A DNA stretch of 5,197 nt, from assembly GCA_014359685.1 (NCBI GenBank), contig JACIYY010000170.1, positions 1 to 5,197 of the forward strand, written 5' to 3'. The notes below the pieces were generated by a model. The model had not been told where the DNA came from, did not search any database, and was given only the letters and a program-made list of their open reading frames with translations. The stretch is from Porphyrobacter sp. GTDB lineage: Bacteria > Pseudomonadota > Alphaproteobacteria > Sphingomonadales > Sphingomonadaceae. Shown here piece by piece: positions 1 to 4,373 of the stretch. The position numbers and the translations under genes were made by a program. The stretch's first letter is position 1. Each line of letters opens with the position of its first letter.

Positions 1-141
1 CGCGCATCGCACCCGGTCGCCGCGCGCCGCCTCGGCCAGCGGCGCGGGCAGCGCAGCGAGCAAGGCGGACCAGTCGAGCGGCGCGGGCAGCGCCAGCTCG
101 GGCGCAGGCGCGAGATCGGCGAGGCGGCCGAGCAGGATCAC
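1..141 (-). CDS. moaD: MoaD/ThiS-like sulfur-carrier protein, partial (N-terminal part only)
   Basis: This reads as the first 47 residues of a MoaD-type small subunit of molybdopterin synthase; the gene runs off the left edge. In the family, the C-terminal Gly-Gly of MoaD is thiocarboxylated and donates sulfur to cyclic pyranopterin monophosphate together with MoaE. That tail is outside the window. Visible are a beta-strand-like start (ILLGRLADLA), a Pro/Ala-rich turn, a helix containing DWSALLAALP, and RGDRVRCA, which matches the strand before the usual 'xxNG' turn of MoaD. It follows moaA directly, which supports the assignment. The only in-frame start codon after the preceding stop (TGA at 171..169) is GTG at 141, which has no obvious Shine-Dalgarno sequence and trims the first strand. 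A better-placed ATG at 172 is in another frame (see findings). A ThiS-like carrier is a weaker alternative. Confidence 0.65.
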   Translation of the reverse strand, partial: MILLGRLADLAPAPELALPAPLDWSALLAALPAPLAEAARGDRVRCA

Positions 142-186
142 GCAAACGGCGATGGGATCAGGCCTTCGTCATCGCGGGCGCTCCGC

Positions 187-1212
187 TCACCCCCCGGTCA
201 GCGACATGTGGCGCGGCTGGGCCGGGGCAGCGCCGGGGGCGATGCGGAAATGGTGGCGCTCGGGCTTGATCCGCATCGCCTCGTCCAGGGCATCGGCCAG
301 CCGCGCCTCGGGCGCCTCGGAGCGCAGCGCGGCGCGCAGATCGACCTGCTCCGCACCGCCGAGGCAGGCATAGAGCCGGCCGGTGGCGGTCACCCGCACC
401 CGGTTGCAGGTGGCGCAGAAATTGCCGGTCAGCGGGGTGATGAAGCCCAGCCTGCCGCCGGTCTCGGCGACCTCGACATAGCGCGCCGGCCCGCCGCTGC
501 GATGCGCGCTGTCGGCCAGCGTCCAGCGCGCCGCCAGCCGCTCGCGCACCGCATCGAGCGGCAGATAATGGTCGGCGCGCTCGGCATCGACCTCGCCCAG
601 CGGCATGGTCTCGATCAGGGTCACGGCGTGGCCCTCGCCATGCGCCCATTCGATGATGCGGGGGATCTCGTGCTCGTTCAGCCCCTTCAGCGCCACCACG
701 TTGAGCTTGACCGCCAGCCCCGCCGCCTTCGCCGCCGCGATGCCGGCCAGCACCTGCGCCAACTGGTCGCGGCGCGACAGACGCTGGAACAGAGCCGCAT
801 CGAGCGTGTCGAGCGAGACATTGATCCGCCGCACCCCCGCCGCCGCGAGATCGCCGGCAAAGGCGTCGAGCCGGGTGCCGTTGGTGGTCAGGGTCAGCTC
901 TTCGAGCCCGTCGCCGAGCTGCCGGCCGATCGCGCGCACCAGATCCACCACCTCGCGCCGCACCAGCGGCTCCCCGCCGGTGAGGCGGATCTTCGTCACC
1001 CCGCGGGCGATGAAGGCCAACGCCAGCCGGTGCAGCTCCTCCAGCGTCAGAACCTCCTTGCGCGGCAGGAAGGCCATGCGTTCGGGCATGCAATAGGTGC
1101 AGCGCAGGTCGCAGCGGTCGGTGACCGACAGCCGCAGATAGGTGATGCGGCGCTGGAAGGCGTCCACCAGAGGCGGGGCGGCGCAAGCGGGCCGGGCGGG
1201 AGACAGGCTCAT
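187..1212 (-). CDS. moaA: GTP 3',8-cyclase MoaA (molybdenum cofactor biosynthesis)
   Basis: Radical-SAM enzyme that converts GTP to 3',8-cyclo-7,8-dihydro-GTP, the first step of molybdopterin synthesis, in the cytosol. With the chosen start the protein has 341 residues, normal for the family. The N-terminal cluster motif CDLRCTYC (C34, C38, C41, a CX3CX2C pattern) binds the SAM-cleaving [4Fe-4S] cluster. GGEPL at 79-83 is the SAM-binding motif, and TTNGT lies at 109-113. The C-terminal cluster motif CX2CX13C is present (C266, C269, C283) with the NRVR arginines (R271, R273) that contact GTP in characterised MoaA. The protein ends in Gly-Gly (LTGG), the conserved MoaA tail needed for cyclisation. 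All key residues are present, so it should be active. ATG at 1212 is preferred because AGGGG lies 3 bases upstream and the first residues before LVDAFQRRI are short. ATG at 1248 would add 12 Arg-rich residues with no spaced Shine-Dalgarno sequence. It is followed closely by moaD. Confidence 0.96.
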   Translation of the reverse strand: MSLSPARPACAAPPLVDAFQRRITYLRLSVTDRCDLRCTYCMPERMAFLPRKEVLTLEELHRLALAFIARGVTKIRLTGGEPLVRREVVDLVRAIGRQLGDGLEELTLTTNGTRLDAFAGDLAAAGVRRINVSLDTLDAALFQRLSRRDQLAQVLAGIAAAKAAGLAVKLNVVALKGLNEHEIPRIIEWAHGEGHAVTLIETMPLGEVDAERADHYLPLDAVRERLAARWTLADSAHRSGGPARYVEVAETGGRLGFITPLTGNFCATCNRVRVTATGRLYACLGGAEQVDLRAALRSEAPEARLADALDEAMRIKPERHHFRIAPGAAPAQPRHMSLTGG

Positions 1213-1229
1213 TCGCCCCTGTGTAGCGG

Positions 1230-1243
1230 ATCGCGGCCGCGAT
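1230..1243. repeat. Perfect 14-bp palindrome upstream of moaA
   Basis: ATCGCGGCCGCGAT is its own reverse complement. It lies in the 40-base gap between the small SDR-like gene and moaA, 9 bases before the moaA Shine-Dalgarno sequence. In RNA it could form a 5-bp stem with a GGCC loop; in DNA it could bind a dimeric regulator. In so GC-rich a genome, chance is a real possibility. Confidence 0.45.
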
Positions 1244-1246
1244 TGC

Positions 1247-1259
1247 ATCCTGTCAGGAT
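1247..1259. repeat. Inverted repeat (6+1+6) over the stop codon of the SDR-like gene
   Basis: ATCCTG and CAGGAT are exact inverted copies around one central base. The repeat contains the TGA stop (1255..1253) of the upstream gene and the A and T (1248, 1247) of the alternative moaA ATG. It is only 3 bases from the 14-bp palindrome at 1230-1243. It has too short a centre for a simple hairpin, so an operator-like DNA site or chance are the likelier explanations. Confidence 0.4.
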
Positions 1260-1561
1260 TCGACCGTCAGCACCTGCCCGGTGACCGCCCCCGCGCCCGC
1301 CAGCCAGGCCAGCATCCCGGCAATCGCCTCGCCCGCATCGCCGACCAGCGCATTGACCCGCAGCGGCGCGGCCTCGCGCGCCAGCTCCTGCACCGCCGCC
1401 AGCCGCCAGGCGGTATGCGGGTGCGCGGCGGGCGGGAACACCAGCGCAAGATCGCAACCCTCGGCCAATTCGGCGCGGGCGCGGGCCAGCCAGCGGGCAT
1501 GGAACGCGGCGGCGGCATCGAGCGGCGCGGCCGGCAGCCCTGCCACCCGCAGCACCCGCAT
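1253..1561 (-). CDS. Small SDR-like (degenerate Rossmann-fold) protein, function unknown
   Basis: I cannot assign a function. With the chosen start the protein has 102 residues (114 if it starts at 1597). Its C-terminal half resembles the end of a short-chain dehydrogenase/reductase: a helix ending LAREAAPLRVNAL matches the SDR pattern 'LA.ELAP..RVNA', and AIAGMLAWLAG...VTGQVLTVES matches the SDR end 'IA..V.FLAS....TGQ...VDGG'. The nucleotide-binding TGxxxGxG motif is missing, and no YxxxK catalytic pair appears where it should be, so oxidoreductase activity is unlikely. There is no signal peptide or membrane segment. ATG at 1561 is preferred because AGGG (1569..1566) lies 4 bases upstream and MRVLRVAGLP gives a clean first beta strand. 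ATG at 1597 overlaps the folB stop by one base (TGATG), which favours coupling, but adds a Pro-rich stretch encoded by a perfect palindrome. The position next to folB hints at a pterin link (FolM is an SDR), but that is inference. Confidence 0.7.
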   Translation of the reverse strand: MRVLRVAGLPAAPLDAAAAFHARWLARARAELAEGCDLALVFPPAAHPHTAWRLAAVQELAREAAPLRVNALVGDAGEAIAGMLAWLAGAGAVTGQVLTVES

Positions 1562-1571
1562 CGCGCCCTGC

Positions 1572-1595
1572 GGCTCCCCCGGCGCCGGGGGAGCC
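1572..1595 (-). other. Perfect 24-bp palindrome / strong hairpin after folB
   Basis: The 12-base half GGCTCCCCCGGC is followed directly by its exact reverse complement. As RNA it would make a stem of 9-10 bp, nearly all G-C, with a 4-6 base loop. It begins one base after the folB stop codon (TGA 1599..1597) and ends 2 bases before the AGGG ribosome-binding site of the next gene. No T-run follows, so it is not a classic rho-independent terminator. It could stabilise or process the folB message end, attenuate the downstream genes, or hinder initiation at the ATG at 1597, whose G is the first base of the stem. Confidence 0.7.
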
Positions 1596-1596
1596 A

Positions 1597-1968
1597 TCAG
1601 CGCCGTTCCCGGTGCAGCGTGATCCCGATCTGCTCCTGATGAATGCCCAGCGCCAGCTTGACGATCTTGACCGTCACCGCCTCCACCCGCGCATCCTGCA
1701 CGAACAGCGTGTCGCAGATATGCTCGGCCACCGATTCGACCAGCCGGAAATGGACCCCTGCGGGCAGCGCGTCGGAGGCGGCGAATTTCAGGTCCATGTA
1801 GTTCTTGCTGGCCGACAACGGCGTGTCCGGCTCGTATCGGTCGGCAGGACTCATCCGCACGGCGATGGTGAAGCGCAGCGGCTGGGGCCGGCCGGTCTCC
1901 TCCGAATAGATGCCGGTATGCACCAGATGGACGAAATCGGCGATCTCGAGGGTCAGGGAATCGGTCAT
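1597..1968 (-). CDS. folB: Dihydroneopterin aldolase FolB
   Basis: Cytosolic folate-pathway enzyme that cleaves 7,8-dihydroneopterin to 6-hydroxymethyl-7,8-dihydropterin and glycolaldehyde, and usually also epimerises its substrate. The protein has 123 residues, the normal length for this fold. Family landmarks are HTGIYSEE at 17-24, the substrate-site tyrosine in KNYMDL (Y57), and LVESVAEHI at 76-84 with the pterin-anchoring glutamate E78. VKIVK at 100-104 places K104 at the catalytic lysine; the usual 'KP' after it is 'KL' here. The protein ends in the expected strand IGITLHRE. The start is ATG at 1968, with AAGGGG (1980..1975) 6 bases upstream. That site overlaps the stop codon of the methyltransferase, leaving a 10-base gap and suggesting translational coupling. 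A longer open frame to 2079 is rejected because it lacks this site and adds non-family sequence. A strong palindrome follows its stop codon. Confidence 0.92.
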   Translation of the reverse strand: MTDSLTLEIADFVHLVHTGIYSEETGRPQPLRFTIAVRMSPADRYEPDTPLSASKNYMDLKFAASDALPAGVHFRLVESVAEHICDTLFVQDARVEAVTVKIVKLALGIHQEQIGITLHRERR

Positions 1969-1974
1969 CGGCGT

Positions 1975-1980
1975 CCCCTT
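1975..1980 (-). promoter_or_regulatory. folB ribosome-binding site overlapping the upstream stop codon
   Basis: AAGGGG on the minus strand, 6 bases before ATG at 1968. Its first two bases are the last two of the TAA stop of the methyltransferase gene, so ribosomes finishing that gene end on the folB start region. It fixes the folB start and supports co-translation of the pair. Confidence 0.7.
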
Positions 1981-2884
1981 AGCCGGGATTGGACCAGCGG
2001 GCGAAGATCGCGGTCGGCAGCAGCCGGCCGGGCGCGCCGGAGGGCTCCGCCGTCGCCTCCCGCACCGCCAGGTCGCCATGCTCGATGCGGCCGGGCAGGC
2101 CGGCGAACAGCTCCGCCAGCAGGCCGGCCAGCGCCAGGCTGCTCATCCGGACCGCATAGACGGTGACGAACAGGAACCGGCTGTCGGCATCGAGCATCCG
2201 CCGGCAATCGGCGACCAGCGGCGCCAGTCCGTCCTCGATCCGCCAGATCTCTCCCCTGGGGCCGCGGCCGAACTTGGGCGGGTCGAGGATGATCGCGTCA
2301 TAGCGGCGGCCCCGCCGCACCTCGCGCGCGGCGAACTTGCCGGCATCCTCGACCAGCCAGCGGACCGGGCGGTCCTGCATCGCGGAGAGCGCCGCATTGG
2401 CCCGCGCCTGCGCCACCGCCTTCTTCGACGCATCGACATGGGTCACCGGCCCCGCTTCGCTCAGCGCCAGCGTGCCAACGCCGGTATAGCCGAACAGGTT
2501 GAGCGTCTCGGCCCCGTCGCGGCCGGCGAGCTGGCCGCGCATCCAGTCCCACACCGGCGCCATGTCGGGAAAGAAGCCGAGATGCCGGAATGGGGTGCAC
2601 TGGGCGGTGAAGCGGACCTGCCGCCAGGCGAGCGGCCAGCCCTCGTCGGGAAGCGGCCGGTCGAAGCGCCAGCGGCCGCCGCCATCCTCGTCCGATCCGG
2701 GGACGAATTCGCCGTCGGCCGCCCAGTCGGACAGGCGCGGCGCCCACAGCGCCTGCGCCTCGGGCCGGATCAGCCGGTATGGGCCGTAACGTTCCAGCTT
2801 GCGCCCGTGGCCGCTGTCGAGCAGCGCGTAATCGGCCCACCCGCCGCCTTCCAGCACCAGCGGGCGTTCGACGAGCTCAGCCAT
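1979..2884 (-). CDS. Class I SAM-dependent methyltransferase, RlmI/YccW-related
   Basis: A 301-residue cytosolic methyltransferase. The Rossmann core fills the C-terminal two thirds. LNLFGYTGVGTLAL at 128-141 is the glycine-rich SAM-binding motif I. HVDASKKAV at 149-157 supplies D151 for the SAM ribose. VEDAGKF at 178-184 (D180) sits at the adenine-contact position. LDPPKFGRG at 200-208 is the catalytic-loop 'DPPK' motif of the RlmI/RlmK type of rRNA cytosine or guanine methyltransferases. The N-terminal 90 residues (starting ERPLVLEGGGWADYALLD) do not look like the PUA domain of RlmI, and the protein is about 100 residues shorter than E. coli RlmI, so I do not assign a particular rRNA site. 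The start is ATG at 2884; the frame stays open far upstream through thrC, but only as its shadow. The Shine-Dalgarno match is weak (GGGG about 9 bases upstream). It follows thrC by 41 bases and precedes folB by 10, so it probably heads or joins the folB-moaA operon. Confidence 0.88.
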   Translation of the reverse strand: MAELVERPLVLEGGGWADYALLDSGHGRKLERYGPYRLIRPEAQALWAPRLSDWAADGEFVPGSDEDGGGRWRFDRPLPDEGWPLAWRQVRFTAQCTPFRHLGFFPDMAPVWDWMRGQLAGRDGAETLNLFGYTGVGTLALSEAGPVTHVDASKKAVAQARANAALSAMQDRPVRWLVEDAGKFAAREVRRGRRYDAIILDPPKFGRGPRGEIWRIEDGLAPLVADCRRMLDADSRFLFVTVYAVRMSSLALAGLLAELFAGLPGRIEHGDLAVREATAEPSGAPGRLLPTAIFARWSNPG

Positions 2885-2902
2885 TGCGCGCCGCCCCGCC
2901 CC

Positions 2903-2926
2903 GGCTGCGGCCGATGCGCCGCAGCC
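2903..2926 (-). other. Perfect hairpin beginning in the thrC stop codon
   Basis: The arms GGCTGCGG and CCGCAGCC are exact inverted copies around an 8-base spacer; one more C-G pair could extend the stem to 9 bp. The first stem base is the G of the thrC TAG stop (2928..2926). A G-rich run rather than a T-run follows, so it is not a classic intrinsic terminator. Partial termination, protection of the thrC message end, or a processing point before the methyltransferase gene are possible roles. Confidence 0.6.
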
Positions 2927-4323
2927 TAGCGATGCGCGGCGTGCTGCGCGACATAGGCGGCGACGGCGGCGTAATCGCCGGGCAGCTCGACATAGCGCTC
3001 CTCGCGGTCGAACAGGTCGCCGATGCGGGTCGGCAGCGACGGGCGATGGCCGGTCGCGCGCTCCACGGCGCTGCGGAACTTGGCCGGATGCGCGGTCGCC
3101 AGGGTGACGATCGGGACGCCGGCGGGCAGGTCGGCGGCGCGCGCGGCGTGCAGGCCGATTGCCGTGTGCGGGTCGATCAGCTCGCCGCATTGCTCCCACG
3201 CCCAGTTCATCGCGCCTGCCATCTCGCCGGCATCGGCGCGCGCGCTGGACAGCAGCGCCGCCGCACCGCGCGACTGGGCGTTGGTCAGGCGCATCGCCTT
3301 GCTCGCTTCGAAGCCGCGCATCTGCTGCGCCAGCGCGGCGCCGTCGCGGCCGCCGCAATCGAACAGCAGGCGCTCGAAATTGGAGCTGACCTGGATGTCC
3401 ATCGACGGCGCAGCGGTGGCGGTCACCGCCCCGACCGAATAATCGCCGGTCGACAGCGCGCGGTGGAGGATGTCGTTGACATTGGTGGCGACGATCAGCC
3501 GCTCCACCGGCAGGCCCATCCGCGCCGCGACATAGCCGGCGAAGACATCGCCGAAATTGCCGGTCGGCACCGCGAAGGCAACCCGGCGGTGCGGTGCGCC
3601 GAGCTGCAGCGCGGCGGCGAAATAATAGACCACCTGCGCCATCAGCCGCGCCCAGTTGATCGAATTGACCGCGCCGATCCGCAGCGTCGCGGTCAGCGCC
3701 GGATCGCCGAACATCCGCTTCACCATCGCCTGCGCCTCGTCGAAGCTGCCGTCGATGGCGATGTTGAACACGTTGGGCGCCTTGACCGTGGTCATCTGCC
3801 GGCGCTGCACGTCGCTGATCCGCCCCTTGGGGTGGAGCATGAAGATGTCGATCTTGGCGCGCCCGGCGACCGCGTCGATCGCGGCCGACCCGGTGTCGCC
3901 GCTGGTCGCGCCGACGATCGTCAGGTGATCCTCGCGCCGCGCCAGGAACTCCTCGAACAGCCGGCCGAGCAGCTGGAGGGCAACGTCCTTGAACGCCAGC
4001 GTGGGGCCGTGGAACAGCTCCAGCAGCCAGTGCCGCTCATCCAGCTGGACCAGCGGCGTCACCGCGCGGTGGGCGAAGCGGGCGTAGGCCTGCGTGCACA
4101 GCTCCTGCAACCGCTCCGGGCTCAGCGAATCGCCGACGAAGGGCTGCATGATCCGCGCCGCGAGCACCGCATAGGGCAGGCCGGCCAGGCCGGCGATCTC
4201 GTCGGGCGAGAACACCGGCCAGTCGCGCGGGACATACAGCCCGCCATCGCTGCCGAGGCCGGTCAGCGTGACCTCCTCGAAGTTCAGGGCCGGCGCGCCG
4301 CCGCGGGTCGAGATATAGTGCAT
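2926..4323 (-). CDS. thrC: Threonine synthase ThrC
   Basis: PLP enzyme that converts O-phospho-L-homoserine to L-threonine and phosphate, the last step of threonine synthesis, in the cytosol. The protein has 465 residues, the usual size for the longer bacterial/fungal ThrC type. It opens with the diagnostic YISTRGGAPALNFEEV and an N-terminal region including DGGLYVP at 26-32. HGPTLAFKDVALQ at 105-117 holds the PLP-binding lysine K112. ATSGDTGSAA at 139-148 is the Ser/Gly/Thr loop that binds phosphate, and VPTGNFGDVFAGY at 252-264 is the second PLP-phosphate contact. The sequence is intact to the end (GDYAAVAAYV). ATG at 4323 is fixed by homology to the standard 'M.YISTRG' start, although no Shine-Dalgarno sequence is evident in the C-rich bases just before it. 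It lies 50 bases after the PspF-like gene on the same strand; co-transcription or a promoter inside that gene are both possible. A hairpin starts in its stop codon. Confidence 0.97.
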   Translation of the reverse strand: MHYISTRGGAPALNFEEVTLTGLGSDGGLYVPRDWPVFSPDEIAGLAGLPYAVLAARIMQPFVGDSLSPERLQELCTQAYARFAHRAVTPLVQLDERHWLLELFHGPTLAFKDVALQLLGRLFEEFLARREDHLTIVGATSGDTGSAAIDAVAGRAKIDIFMLHPKGRISDVQRRQMTTVKAPNVFNIAIDGSFDEAQAMVKRMFGDPALTATLRIGAVNSINWARLMAQVVYYFAAALQLGAPHRRVAFAVPTGNFGDVFAGYVAARMGLPVERLIVATNVNDILHRALSTGDYSVGAVTATAAPSMDIQVSSNFERLLFDCGGRDGAALAQQMRGFEASKAMRLTNAQSRGAAALLSSARADAGEMAGAMNWAWEQCGELIDPHTAIGLHAARAADLPAGVPIVTLATAHPAKFRSAVERATGHRPSLPTRIGDLFDREERYVELPGDYAAVAAYVAQHAAHR

Positions 4324-4373
4324 GGGGGCGAGCGCCTAGCCGCCGGCCCTGTGGGTGGCAAGCAGGCGCACCG

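Noticed and set aside
1213..1248. Longer moaA starting at ATG 1248
   Set aside because: It adds 12 non-conserved residues, and its only purine run (AGG) abuts the ATG with no spacing, whereas ATG 1212 has AGGGG upstream.
208..1284. Long open frame on the plus strand opposite moaA (358 codons)
   Set aside because: It is antisense to an unmistakable moaA, and its composition (Arg/Gln/Gly/His-rich, low complexity) is typical of shadow frames in GC-rich DNA.
1969..2079. N-terminal extension of folB by 37 residues
   Set aside because: Arg/Pro-rich and overlapping the end of the methyltransferase gene; the ATG at 1968 has a well-spaced AAGGGG and gives the normal FolB start.
2885..3358. N-terminal extension of the methyltransferase frame into thrC (158 extra codons)
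   Set aside because: The extension is Arg/Ala-rich shadow sequence overlapping thrC; family-like sequence begins at ATG 2884.
4180..4194. 7+1+7 inverted repeat GCCGGCC-A-GGCCGGC
   Set aside because: It lies inside thrC where it encodes a repetitive IAGLAGLP stretch; GC-rich codons explain it.
4324..4373. Possible terminator or promoter between pspF and thrC
   Set aside because: Only 4-5 bp weak inverted repeats, no T-run, and no convincing -35/-10 pair in the 50 bases.
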